64,000 bases of DNA. Source: AP-15 sp963698995. GTDB taxonomy: Bacteria; Pseudomonadota; Alphaproteobacteria; ATCC43930; CGMCC-115725. Positions 1 through 9,024 of this stretch are shown in pieces; within the stretch, counting starts at the first letter, position 1; each line of letters opens with the position of its first letter. The notes beneath the pieces are model-generated. The model saw nothing but the letters and a program-made list of their open reading frames with translations. It made no database searches and was not told the DNA's origin. Made by a program: the position numbers and the translations under genes. Location of the stretch: assembly GCA_963698995.1 (NCBI GenBank), contig CAVOTD010000010.1, positions 62,001 to 126,000 of the forward strand, read 5' to 3'.

Positions 1-3000
1 ACCCGATCCGCGAGGAGTTGGTGATGTCGCTGGTCTCGATGATCGGGCCGCGCCCCAATCTGTTGGGGCATGAGGCCGGCTCGCATTACCGGCTCGAAGT
101 CTCGCAGCCGATCCTGACCGATGGCGATCTGAAAAAGATCCACGGGATAGAAACCCTGGTCAGGGCCTTCCGCACCGACACCCTCGACGCCACCTGGCCG
201 GCCTCGGAGGGCGTCGACGGAATGGCGCCGGCGCTCGACCGGCTGTGCCGTGAGGCGACCGATGCGGTGCATGCCGGCCACAACATCCTGATCCTCTCCG
301 ACCGCGCGATTTCCGCCGAGCGGGTGCCGATTCCCGCGCTGTTGGCGACATCCGCGGTGCATCACCACTTGATCCGCCAAGGTCTGCGCACCCTGACCGG
401 CATCGTCGTCGAGACCGGCGAGGCACGTGAGGTGCACCATTTCTGTGCGCTGGCGGGGTACGGCGCCGAGGCGATCAACCCCTACCTCGCCTTTGCCACC
501 TTGGAACAGATCCGCCTCGAAAACGATCTGCCGCTTGGCCCCGCCGAAGTGCAGAAGAATTATATCAAGGCCGTCGGCAAGGGCATCCTCAAAGTCATTT
601 CCAAGATGGGGATCTCGACCTACCAGTCTTATTGCGGGGCGCAGATCTTCGACGCCGTGGGTTTGGCCAGCGATTTTGTCGAGAAATACTTCACCGGAAC
701 GGCGACGACGATCGAGGGTGTCGGTCTGCACGAGATCGCCGGGGAAGCGGTCGCCCGGCACAAGCACGCCTACGGCAATAGCCCGATCTACCACGACATG
801 CTCGACGCCGGGGGCGATTACGCCTTTCGCCTGCGCGGCGAGGACCATGCCTGGACACCGGAATCGGTCGCCAAATTGCAGCATGCGGCGCGCGGCAACT
901 CATTGGCTGACTACCGCGCCTTCGCCGCGACGATCAACGACCAGAGCGAGCGGTTGTTGACGATCCGCGGGCTGATGAGCCTCGATTTCGCGGAAGCGCC
1001 GGTGCCGCTCGACGAGGTCGAGCCGGCGAGCGCGATCGTCAGGCGCTTTGCCACCGGGGCGATGAGCTTTGGCTCGATCAGCCGCGAGGCGCACACGACC
1101 CTGGCGATCGCGATGAACCGCATCGGCGGCAAATCCAATACCGGCGAGGGCGGCGAGGAGGCGGAGCGGTTCAAGCCGCTCGACAACGGCGATTCGAAGC
1201 GCTCGGCGATCAAGCAGGTCGCCTCGGGACGGTTCGGCGTGACCACCGAGTACCTCGTCAATGCCGATGTCCTGCAAATCAAGATGGCGCAAGGCGCCAA
1301 GCCCGGCGAAGGCGGGCAATTGCCCGGCCACAAGGTCGACAAGGCGATCGCCAAGGTGCGGCATTCGACCCCTGGGGTCGGGCTGATCTCGCCGCCGCCG
1401 CACCACGACATCTACTCGATCGAGGATTTGGCGCAGCTGATCCATGATCTGAAGAACGCCAACCCGAAGGCCGCGGTATCAGTCAAGCTGGTCTCCGAGG
1501 TCGGCGTCGGCACGGTCGCGGCCGGAGTCAGCAAGGCGCGCGCCGATCACGTGACGATCGCCGGGTTTGAGGGCGGCACCGGCGCCAGCCCGCTGACCTC
1601 GCTGACCCATGCCGGCTCGCCCTGGGAGATCGGGCTTGCCGAGACCCAGCAGACCCTGGTGCTGAACGGCTTGCGCGGGCGCATTGCAGTGCAGGTCGAT
1701 GGCGGGCTGCGCACCGGCCGCGACGTCGTGGTGGCGGCATTGCTCGGCGCCGACGAGTTCGGCTTTGCCACGGCGCCCTTGATCGCCGCCGGCTGCATCA
1801 TGATGCGCAAGTGCCATCTCAACACCTGCCCGGTCGGCATTGCGACCCAGGATCCGGTATTGCGCAAACGCTTCACCGGGCAGCCCGAGCACGTCATCAA
1901 CTACTTCTTCTTTATTGCCGAGGAAGTGCGCGAGCTGATGGCCAAGCTCGGCTTCCGCACGTTCCACGAGATGATCGGTCGGGTCGATAAGCTCGACATG
2001 ATCCGGGCCATCGAGCATTGGAAGGCGAAAGGTGTGGATCTCAGCCGGTTGCTGCATCGCGTGCCGGCCAAGCCGCGGGTCGCGATCTACAATTGCGAGC
2101 GGCAGGACCACCACCTCGACAAGGCGCTCGACAACGAGCTGATCGCCGCGGCGCAGCCGGCGCTCGACGAGCGCGCCCCGGTGCGCATCGAGCACCCGAT
2201 CCGGAATGTCCACCGCACCGTTGGCGCCATGCTGTCGGGCGAGGTGGCGCGGCGTTATGGCCATGCGGGCCTGCCGCAGGACACGATTTGGGCCAGTTTC
2301 CGCGGCAATGCCGGGCAGAGCTTCGGGGCGTTTCTGGCACGCGGCGTGACCCTTGAGCTTCACGGCGACGCCAACGACTATGTCGGCAAGGGCCTATCCG
2401 GCGGACGCCTGATCGTCCGCCAGCCGCCAGAGGCCTCGCGCGAGCCGACCGACAACATCATCATCGGCAACACGGTGCTCTACGGCGCGATCGCCGGCGA
2501 AGCCTATTTCGAGGGGGTCGCGGGTGAGCGATTTGCAGTGCGCAATTCGGGCGCATTGGCGGTCGTCGAGGGCACCGGCGACCATGGCTGCGAGTATATG
2601 ACCGGCGGCGTGGTGGTCGTGATCGGCGACACCGGCCGCAACTTCGCGGCCGGCATGTCGGGCGGCGTCGCCTATGTTTGGGATCCGACCGGGCGCTTTG
2701 CCCGTCTATGCAACCTCGCCACGGTTGGTCTGGAGCCCGTTGCGTTTGATGATCCTGCCGAGGAGGACGATTCCGACCGGCCACGGCAGCGCTCGCCGAG
2801 CGTCGAGGACGCCGGCATGGGCGACCTTTTACGCTTCGATGCCGCCCGATTGCGCATCCTGCTCGAGCGTCATCATCTTTTTACCGGCAGCGCTCGGGCC
2901 CGCGCCCTACTCGAAGACTGGGACAATGCGCTCGGTTGTTTTGTCAAAATAATGCCGAAGGACTACCGGCGCGCCCTTCTCGAACTGCAGGCCGAGCGCC

Positions 3001-3029
3001 AAGCGGCACGCACGGAAGCCGCAGAATGA
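1..3029 (+). CDS. gltB: Glutamate synthase (NADPH) large subunit, C-terminal two thirds (5' end outside window)
   Basis: The alpha subunit of glutamate synthase makes two glutamates from glutamine-derived ammonia and 2-oxoglutarate, using FMN and a 3Fe-4S cluster. The frame is open from the first bases and reads straight into MSLVSMIGPRPNLL, a hallmark of the GltB central domain, so the N-terminal amidotransferase domain lies upstream of the window. The FMN/2-oxoglutarate synthase domain is present (GEGGEEAERF near 1145; GAKPGEGGQLPG near 1295). The 3Fe-4S motif CxxxxxCHxxxCP (KCHLNTCPVG) lies near 1795-1840. The C-terminal GxGxG beta-helix domain shows GNAGQSFGAF and the MTGGVVVVIG type repeats (about 2290-2680). 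gltD follows after a 45-base gap. Identity is very secure; only the start is missing. Confidence 0.97.
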   Translation, partial: PIREELVMSLVSMIGPRPNLLGHEAGSHYRLEVSQPILTDGDLKKIHGIETLVRAFRTDTLDATWPASEGVDGMAPALDRLCREATDAVHAGHNILILSDRAISAERVPIPALLATSAVHHHLIRQGLRTLTGIVVETGEAREVHHFCALAGYGAEAINPYLAFATLEQIRLENDLPLGPAEVQKNYIKAVGKGILKVISKMGISTYQSYCGAQIFDAVGLASDFVEKYFTGTATTIEGVGLHEIAGEAVARHKHAYGNSPIYHDMLDAGGDYAFRLRGEDHAWTPESVAKLQHAARGNSLADYRAFAATINDQSERLLTIRGLMSLDFAEAPVPLDEVEPASAIVRRFATGAMSFGSISREAHTTLAIAMNRIGGKSNTGEGGEEAERFKPLDNGDSKRSAIKQVASGRFGVTTEYLVNADVLQIKMAQGAKPGEGGQLPGHKVDKAIAKVRHSTPGVGLISPPPHHDIYSIEDLAQLIHDLKNANPKAAVSVKLVSEVGVGTVAAGVSKARADHVTIAGFEGGTGASPLTSLTHAGSPWEIGLAETQQTLVLNGLRGRIAVQVDGGLRTGRDVVVAALLGADEFGFATAPLIAAGCIMMRKCHLNTCPVGIATQDPVLRKRFTGQPEHVINYFFFIAEEVRELMAKLGFRTFHEMIGRVDKLDMIRAIEHWKAKGVDLSRLLHRVPAKPRVAIYNCERQDHHLDKALDNELIAAAQPALDERAPVRIEHPIRNVHRTVGAMLSGEVARRYGHAGLPQDTIWASFRGNAGQSFGAFLARGVTLELHGDANDYVGKGLSGGRLIVRQPPEASREPTDNIIIGNTVLYGAIAGEAYFEGVAGERFAVRNSGALAVVEGTGDHGCEYMTGGVVVVIGDTGRNFAAGMSGGVAYVWDPTGRFARLCNLATVGLEPVAFDDPAEEDDSDRPRQRSPSVEDAGMGDLLRFDAARLRILLERHHLFTGSARARALLEDWDNALGCFVKIMPKDYRRALLELQAERQAARTEAAE

Positions 3030-3074
3030 GATCGGGCTGCCGGAGAGCTCGGCGGCGGCCGAGGACGCGGTGCC

Positions 3075-4526
3075 ATGGGTAGGCCGACCGGCTTTCTCGA
3101 GATTGAACGGCAGGACCGAGGGTACGACAAGCCGGATATCCGGCGCCGCAGCTGGCAGGAGTTCGTCAAGCCGCTGCCCGACGCGGAAAACCGCAGGCAG
3201 GCAGCGCGCTGCATGGATTGCGGCATACCGTTTTGTCACGAGGGTTGCCCGGTCAACAATCTGATCCCGGACTGGAACAATCTGGTCTACCGTGACCAGT
3301 GGCGGGCGGCGCTCAGGACATTGCACTCGACCAACAATTTCCCGGAATTCACCGGCCGGATTTGCCCGGCGCCGTGTGAAGCCTCCTGCACCCTCAATAT
3401 CGATGACAATCCGGTCACGATCAAAACCATCGAATGCGCGATTGTCGACCGTGGCTGGCGCGAGGGATGGATTGAGCCACTGGTGCCGCCGGGGCGGACC
3501 GGAAAGCGGGTTGCGGTGATCGGCTCGGGTCCGGCCGGGCTTGCTTGCGCCCAGCAGCTGGCGCGTGCCGGTCACTCTGTGACGGTCTTTGAAAAGAGCG
3601 ACCGCGTCGGCGGTCTGTTGCGCTACGGCATCCCCGATTTCAAGATGGATAAGTGGCTGATCGACCGCCGGGTCGAGCAGATGGAGGCCGAGGGTGTGAT
3701 GTTTCGCACCGAGGTCGAGATTGGCGCCGCTATGCCGATCGGCGCGCTGATCGAGGAATTCGACGCCGTTGCAATGACCGCCGGCGCCGAGGCGCCGCGC
3801 GACCTCGATGTCCCCGGCCGCGAGCTCGACGGGATTCATTTCGCGATGGATTTTCTGCCACAGCAGAACAAACGCAACGCCGGTGACAGCGAGACACGCG
3901 CCGCGCCTCGCGGCACGATCACCGCGCATGGCAAGGATGTCATTGTGATCGGCGGTGGCGATACCGGGTCGGACTGCATCGGCACCTCGGTGCGCCAAGG
4001 CGCGGCGTCGATTACTCAGCTCGAAATCCTGCCAATGCCGCCGGAGCGCGAGAACAAAGCCCTGACCTGGCCCGATTGGCCACTGAAACTGCGAACCTCG
4101 TCGTCGCAGGAGGAAGGCTGCGAGCGCGACTGGTCGGTATTGACCAAGCGCGGGCTCGGTGATGACGGCCGCGTCACGGCGCTCGAATGCGTCCGCGTCG
4201 AATGGCTGCAAAACCCGGACGGCCGCCACGTCATGCGGGAAATCCCCGACAGCGCCTTCACGCTGAAGGCCGATCTCATACTGTTGGCGATGGGTTTCCT
4301 AGGCCCGCGCCGGCCGGGGATGGTCGAGCAATCGGGTGTCGAGCTCGATCCCCGCGGCAACATTCGCGCCAATACCGTCGACTACCGCGCCTCGGTGACC
4401 AAACTGTTTGCCGCCGGGGATATGCGACGCGGTCAGTCGCTGGTTGTGTGGGCTATCCGCGAAGGCCGCCAATGCGCCCGCGCCATTGACGAGTTCCTGA
4501 TGGGAGCAAGTCTGCTGCCGCGGTAA
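3075..4526 (+). CDS. gltD: Glutamate synthase (NADPH) small subunit
   Basis: The 483-residue beta subunit passes electrons from NADPH through FAD and 4Fe-4S clusters to GltB. The N-terminal cluster cysteines are intact: CMDCGIPFCHEGC at residues 46-58 and CPAPCEASC at 97-105. The FAD fold GSGPAG is near residue 150 and the NADPH fold GGGDTGSDC near 292. The end is the typical FAAGDMRRGQSLVVWAIREG. It follows gltB in the same direction, so the pair should be one transcript. Length matches the family. The ATG at 3075 is the first good start after the gltB stop; the ribosome site is unremarkable. Confidence 0.97.
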   Translation: MGRPTGFLEIERQDRGYDKPDIRRRSWQEFVKPLPDAENRRQAARCMDCGIPFCHEGCPVNNLIPDWNNLVYRDQWRAALRTLHSTNNFPEFTGRICPAPCEASCTLNIDDNPVTIKTIECAIVDRGWREGWIEPLVPPGRTGKRVAVIGSGPAGLACAQQLARAGHSVTVFEKSDRVGGLLRYGIPDFKMDKWLIDRRVEQMEAEGVMFRTEVEIGAAMPIGALIEEFDAVAMTAGAEAPRDLDVPGRELDGIHFAMDFLPQQNKRNAGDSETRAAPRGTITAHGKDVIVIGGGDTGSDCIGTSVRQGAASITQLEILPMPPERENKALTWPDWPLKLRTSSSQEEGCERDWSVLTKRGLGDDGRVTALECVRVEWLQNPDGRHVMREIPDSAFTLKADLILLAMGFLGPRRPGMVEQSGVELDPRGNIRANTVDYRASVTKLFAAGDMRRGQSLVVWAIREGRQCARAIDEFLMGASLLPR

Positions 4527-4664
4527 GCGGCCCGTCCCAGATTGCATTCAGCCCCGTGCCAGAGCTGTTGGACTCCGGATATGGCCCCCTTCCGTAGGCG
4601 CTTTAGCGGGGAGTGACGAGAAGAGAGCGACTGGCCTCTTAACGGGTCTGTAATGGGAGGGAAA

Positions 4665-5933
4665 ATGGTCCGAATGGCGGCAAGATGGTTTGCGTCGGTG
4701 ATAACGGTGATGCTGGCAAGCTCCGGCGCGGTTCTGGCCGAGGCGCCGTCGGGGCCGCCGATCACGATCGGGTTCAGCATGCCATTGACCGGCGGGCTCG
4801 CGGTCAATGGCACCTCCGGGCTACTGGCAATGCAGATCTGGGCCGAGGACACCAATGCCAAGGGCGGTCTCCTCGGCCGACCGGTCAAGCTCGACTATTA
4901 CGACGACCAGACCAACCCGTCTTTGGTGCCCGGCATCTATACCAAGTTGCTCGATGTCGACAAGGTCGATCTCGTAATTTCGGCATACGGGACAAATGTC
5001 ACGGCGCCGGCACTGCCGGTCGTCATTCAGCACAACATGACCTTCATGGGTCTCTTCGCAATGGACGTCAACGAGGAGTTCCATTACCCGAGATACTTCT
5101 CGATGCTGCCGGTTGGACCGGATCCACGGGCGGCAATCTCCGAGGGCTTCTTCGAGATCATCAAGGCCAATAAAGAAAAGCTCGGCCTCAGCACGATCGC
5201 TTTGGCGGTCGATGACGGTGAGGCGACTCGAAATACTGCCGACGGGGCCCGGGTCAATCTGAAGAAGGCCGGGCTCAAAACCGTCTACGACAAGACCTAC
5301 CCGCCGACGACAACCGACTTCACCCCGATCATCCGCGCGATCCAGGCGACCAACGCCGATATCGTCTATGTCTCCTCCTATCCTCCGGACAGCGTCGGCA
5401 TCATCCGCAGCGTTCACGAGCTCGGACTCAACACCAAGATCTTTGGCGGCAACCTGACCGGGCCGCAGAGCACCTCGATCAAGACCTCGCTGGGATCGAT
5501 GCTGAACGGCATCATCACCTTCGATTGGTGGCTGCCGGCGCCCTCCTTGCGGTTCCCCGGCGTGATGGAGTTTCTCGAGCGCTATCAGAAACAGGCGGCC
5601 GGCAAGGGGGTCGACCCGCTCGGTTATTATTTGGCGCCGTGGGCCTACGCCGATCTGCAGGTGTTGGGGGACGCGGTCGACGGCACCAAGAGCCTCGACC
5701 AGGACAAGATCGCCGATTACATCCGCACCCATACCTTCAAGACGGTCGTCGGCGATGTCGCTTTTGGCGAAAAGGGCGAGTGGCAAAAGGCGCGCGTCTT
5801 GACGATCCAGTTTCAGAACATCACCGGCACCACCGTCGACGATTTCCGCGACGGCAAGGGTGAAGTCGTGCTATGGCCGGACGAATACAAAGCCGGCGAC
5901 CCGATCCTGCCTTACTCCGCAATAAAGCACTGA
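4665..5933 (+). CDS. ABC transporter substrate-binding protein, branched-chain amino acid/amide type
   Basis: This is a periplasmic ligand-binding protein of the Peripla_BP_6 (LivK/amide) family. The start is placed at the ATG at 4665 because GGGAGGG lies just before it; an in-frame ATG at 4653 overlaps that site. An N-terminal signal peptide (MVRMAARWFASVITVMLA.., cleavage after VLAEA) leads to the mature ITIGFSMPLTGGLAVNG start typical of the family. No permease or ATPase gene is nearby, so it is an orphan binding protein. The amidohydrolase and Rieske oxygenase downstream suggest an aromatic or carboxylated ligand, but this is inference only. About 422 residues, normal for the family. Confidence 0.9.
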   Translation: MVRMAARWFASVITVMLASSGAVLAEAPSGPPITIGFSMPLTGGLAVNGTSGLLAMQIWAEDTNAKGGLLGRPVKLDYYDDQTNPSLVPGIYTKLLDVDKVDLVISAYGTNVTAPALPVVIQHNMTFMGLFAMDVNEEFHYPRYFSMLPVGPDPRAAISEGFFEIIKANKEKLGLSTIALAVDDGEATRNTADGARVNLKKAGLKTVYDKTYPPTTTDFTPIIRAIQATNADIVYVSSYPPDSVGIIRSVHELGLNTKIFGGNLTGPQSTSIKTSLGSMLNGIITFDWWLPAPSLRFPGVMEFLERYQKQAAGKGVDPLGYYLAPWAYADLQVLGDAVDGTKSLDQDKIADYIRTHTFKTVVGDVAFGEKGEWQKARVLTIQFQNITGTTVDDFRDGKGEVVLWPDEYKAGDPILPYSAIKH

Positions 5934-6004
5934 GCAGACGGAAATCGGTGTAAGCCGCAACGCCGGCGATATCTCCTTCGCGACCAGAACGGAGAAGCTC
6001 GATC

Positions 6005-6967
6005 ATGATCTGTGATGTGCACGCGCACTACATTCCGAAGAACTTCAGCGATTTGATGGGCGAGCGGTTTCCGCCGCGCGTCGGGGTGCCGGTGAAGGCC
6101 GGGATCGCGAAGCATCCGGTTTCGGATTCGGCGGGTGATATCAGCGGGCGGCTCGAATTGATGGACGCCGCCGGGGTTGAGAAGCAGGTGCTGTCGCCGC
6201 ACCGTCCGCCCTATCTGCCGGACGAGGCGGAGTGCGTCCGAGCCGTCACGATGCTGAATGACGGCTATGCCGACCTGGCACACCGCTATCCGCAGCGCAT
6301 CGCTTCCTATGTCATGCTGCCGTTGCCGTTTATCGATGCGGCATTGCGAGAGATGGAGCGCGGCCTCGATCAGTTGGGCTGCGTCGGCGTCAATATGCAC
6401 ATCTCGTGCTTGAACCGATCGGTGGCGGAGAGCGAGTTCGAACCGATCTACCAGGAGATGAACCGGCGCGGCACGATCCTTTTCGTGCACCCGTCGGTTA
6501 CCGGCATCTGTTCGCCATTCATCACCGATTATCGATTCACCGCGTCGGTTGGCACGTCGCTCGAGGACGCGATCTTTGTGTTGCACATGATCGCCAAGCA
6601 GATCCCGCATCGCTACCCGAACATCAAATTCATCGTGCCACATCTCGGCGGGCCGATCCCGATGCTGCTCAATCGGCTCGACCAGCAAGGCCAGCGCGAC
6701 CACCCGAATTTGCCTGAGGCGCCGAGCGTTACCGCCAAGCGCTTCTGGTACGACACGGTGTGTTATGGATCTAAGGCGGCATTCACCTGCGCCCTCGAAG
6801 CCTTCGGGGCGGACCATCTCGTGACCGGCAGCGACTATCCGGTATTGCAGGACTACGAGGCCTATAAGGAAACCTTCGCCTATATCGAGCGCCTCGGCGT
6901 GGCCCCGGCCGATGTCGACAAGATTCTGCACCACAACGCGCACGCGTTGTTCGGCTTCCGGCATTAG
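6005..6967 (+). CDS. Amidohydrolase 2 family protein (ACMSD-like decarboxylase/hydrolase)
   Basis: A 320-residue metal-dependent TIM-barrel enzyme of the amidohydrolase-related family, which includes ACMSD, gamma-resorcylate decarboxylase and similar non-oxidative decarboxylases. Metal-ligand signatures are visible: the N-terminal DVHAHYIP (HxH), FVHPSVTG near residue 160, a histidine in IVPHLGGPIPML near 215 and the C-terminal aspartate in TGSDYPVLQDY near 275. GGAG lies 10 bases before the ATG. It sits 71 bases after the binding protein and 54 before the Rieske oxygenase on the same strand, so a small catabolic operon is likely. Substrate is unknown; hydroxylated or carboxylated aromatics are typical. 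Confidence 0.9.
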   Translation: MICDVHAHYIPKNFSDLMGERFPPRVGVPVKAGIAKHPVSDSAGDISGRLELMDAAGVEKQVLSPHRPPYLPDEAECVRAVTMLNDGYADLAHRYPQRIASYVMLPLPFIDAALREMERGLDQLGCVGVNMHISCLNRSVAESEFEPIYQEMNRRGTILFVHPSVTGICSPFITDYRFTASVGTSLEDAIFVLHMIAKQIPHRYPNIKFIVPHLGGPIPMLLNRLDQQGQRDHPNLPEAPSVTAKRFWYDTVCYGSKAAFTCALEAFGADHLVTGSDYPVLQDYEAYKETFAYIERLGVAPADVDKILHHNAHALFGFRH

Positions 6968-7021
6968 TCTTCGCCAGCGATTTCGGGTAGGCTTGGCGGC
7001 AAAACGCGATGGAGGATAACG

Positions 7022-8062
7022 ATGCTGCTGCGCGACAGTTGGTATGTTGCCGCATGGACAGACGAGATCGGCGGGCAGCCGCTCGCCCGCAGGATCTGCA
7101 ATGAACCGATCGTGCTGTTCCGCGACGGCACCGGTCGCGTCGCCGCCCTGACCGACCGATGCTGTCATCGAGCCGCGCCATTGCATATGGGCACCCTGGT
7201 GGAGGAGGGGATCCAGTGCGGCTATCACGGCCTCGTCATCGACGGGTCGGGGCGGTGCGTGCGTATCCCAGGCCAGACGCAGATCCCCGAGAACGCGCGG
7301 GTGCGCAGCTATCCGGCCGTGGAAAAGGACCAGATGGTGTGGATCTGGATGGGCGACCCGGGCCAGGCCGACAGCGCCGCGATCGTCGACTATCCCTTTC
7401 ACAACGATCCCGGCAAATGGCCAAACAAACACGACGTCTATCCGATCAAGGCCAATTACATGCTGATGGTCGACAATCTGATGGATCTGACACATCTCGG
7501 TTACCTCCACGCCAAGACCGTCGGCGGCAACCCCGCGGCGCATGTCGAGGCCGAGATGAAGACGGTGCGGACCCCGACCGGCGTCAAATTCACCCGCTGG
7601 CTGCGGAATTCATTGCCGCCGCCGACCTATGTCAAGGCAGCGGGCTTCACCGGCCGGGTCGACCGCTGGCAGGAGTTCGAGTTTGTCGCGCCGAGCAGCG
7701 TGCTGCAATGGACCGGTGCGGCCGATGCCGGCGCCGGCGCCTATGAAGAAAAGCGCGACGGCGGCTTCCAGTTCCGCTTGTTCCACGGCCTGACGCCGGA
7801 GACCGAAAGCAGCTGCTTTTATTTCTGGTCGGTGGCGAACGGTTATCGCCAGAACGATCCCCAGACGACCGAGCAGCTGTACCAGGAGATCGCCCCGACC
7901 TTTGTCGAGGACCGGGTTATGGTCGAGGCGCAGCAGGCGCGGCTCGGCGAGTTCGGCGAGACGGGGCTCGTCGACATCGCGTCGGATGCGACGCGGATGC
8001 AGATGCGGCGCATGGTCGAGCGGCTGATCGCCGATCAGCAATCCGGTCTCGCGGCGGAGTAG
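7022..8062 (+). CDS. Rieske non-heme iron oxygenase, VanA-like
   Basis: A 346-residue oxygenase component of the vanillate O-demethylase / phenoxy-acid oxygenase type. The 2Fe-2S Rieske motif is C47-C-H49 with C66-x2-H69 (CCHRAAPLHMG, CGYHG). The mononuclear iron site is the DNLMDLTHLGYLH segment near residues 152-164, with Asp and two His. GGAGG lies 6 bases before the ATG. No ferredoxin or reductase partner gene (VanB type) is adjacent, so electrons must come from elsewhere. Its place after the amidohydrolase suggests both act on aromatic acids. Family assignment is secure; substrate is not. Confidence 0.92.
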   Translation: MLLRDSWYVAAWTDEIGGQPLARRICNEPIVLFRDGTGRVAALTDRCCHRAAPLHMGTLVEEGIQCGYHGLVIDGSGRCVRIPGQTQIPENARVRSYPAVEKDQMVWIWMGDPGQADSAAIVDYPFHNDPGKWPNKHDVYPIKANYMLMVDNLMDLTHLGYLHAKTVGGNPAAHVEAEMKTVRTPTGVKFTRWLRNSLPPPTYVKAAGFTGRVDRWQEFEFVAPSSVLQWTGAADAGAGAYEEKRDGGFQFRLFHGLTPETESSCFYFWSVANGYRQNDPQTTEQLYQEIAPTFVEDRVMVEAQQARLGEFGETGLVDIASDATRMQMRRMVERLIADQQSGLAAE

Positions 8063-8069
8063 ACCTTCC

Positions 8070-8393
8070 CTATCCCGTCTCCGGCGGCTTTTCGAGCATC
8101 GCGACGCCGCGCCCGCGTACCTGCTTCATGATCGTATCGCCGATGAGGCGCATCATCCACGGCAGATCGATCTCGATGCGGACAGCCTCGTCCAGCACCT
8201 CGATCCGGCCGCTGATCGTCTGCCACAGCGCCACCGCGCGAAAATTGAGGGTGTCGCCCTCCCAGCTGTGATCGAGCGTGCTGACCAGCCCGCGGAGTTC
8301 CGGGCCGATGTGGCCGACGCCGCTGTCGAGCCGGCGCTTCGCCTCCTGCCGGCCAAGCTGATGCGGGATCGAAACGATCAGCGGCTGGGTCAT
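8070..8393 (-). CDS. Polyhydroxyalkanoic acid system family protein
   Basis: A 107-residue protein that begins MTQPLIVSIPHQLGRQEAKRRL and resembles the PHA granule-region family (PF09650): an N-terminal amphipathic HxLGxxEAkrR segment, then a beta-rich WEGDTLNF.ALWQTISGRIEV core and a LPWMMRLIGDTI C-terminal helix. The start at 8393 was chosen over a longer frame because homology begins there. It faces the Rieske gene tail to tail, seven bases apart. Its role in PHA metabolism is inferred from the family only; no pha genes are in the window. Confidence 0.8.
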   Translation of the reverse strand: MTQPLIVSIPHQLGRQEAKRRLDSGVGHIGPELRGLVSTLDHSWEGDTLNFRAVALWQTISGRIEVLDEAVRIEIDLPWMMRLIGDTIMKQVRGRGVAMLEKPPETG

Positions 8394-9024
8394 TGAACGG
8401 CTCCTATCGTGTGACGTTGGTGTGGCTCGCGCTGCCAATAAGGCAGAGCACCGGAAACCGGCTCAACGGATCTCCCTGTGGGCGACCTCCCCGCTGGCCG
8501 ACCCGCATCTTCCGCCTGATTCTTCCACAAACGACACAGCGGTGCACCTCCCCGCTGCCGCAGCTCGGGCGAGCCGGCCGAAATCGGTTATCGTTGCGGT
8601 GCCGTACCGCGCCATCATCAAGGCTACCCTGATGATTTCGACAATGCGGCGACGAATGTTAGGAGGCGCTTACCTCCGCGTTCTGGCCGATCACAGGTGC
8701 CGATCGCAGAATGTCGACGCCGGACAATGTCTAATCGACCCGTCGCGGCCCAGCATTCGGAGGTTCATGCGGCGCCGGCGAGCGTTTCATTTACGTGGTT
8801 CGAGGCGCCGCGGATGAATTTGAAAGCGTCTGATGATTGCCAAACTCCTCATTTAAGGCGGCCGCGGCTTCTGTGCTGGCGAGGCTCTGCACGCACTGCA
8901 GAATGGGAGCGAGTACGCCCGATCACGAGGGTTAAGATGCCGACGTGAACCGGGCGATCGCCCACCCAGGAAAAGCTATTGGCCGGAGACTGGCGCGAAA
9001 AGCGAAGCCCCCGGGGGGAATCGA
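8394..9024. other. 631-base intergenic stretch without a supported gene
   Basis: It separates two minus-strand genes. Open frames here (for example on the plus strand from 8422) read as arginine- and proline-rich, low-complexity translations with no recognisable family and no good ribosome site. I see no tRNA, clear terminator or repeat. It must contain the promoter of the PHA-region gene. Confidence 0.5.

Noticed and set aside
2907..4229. 440-codon open frame on the minus strand
   Set aside because: Antisense to gltD.
5912..7543. 543-codon open frame on the minus strand
   Set aside because: Antisense to the amidohydrolase and Rieske genes, both with intact catalytic motifs.
8422..8948. Plus-strand frames in the 8.4-9.0 kb gap
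   Set aside because: Arg/Pro-rich translations, no ribosome site, no known family.
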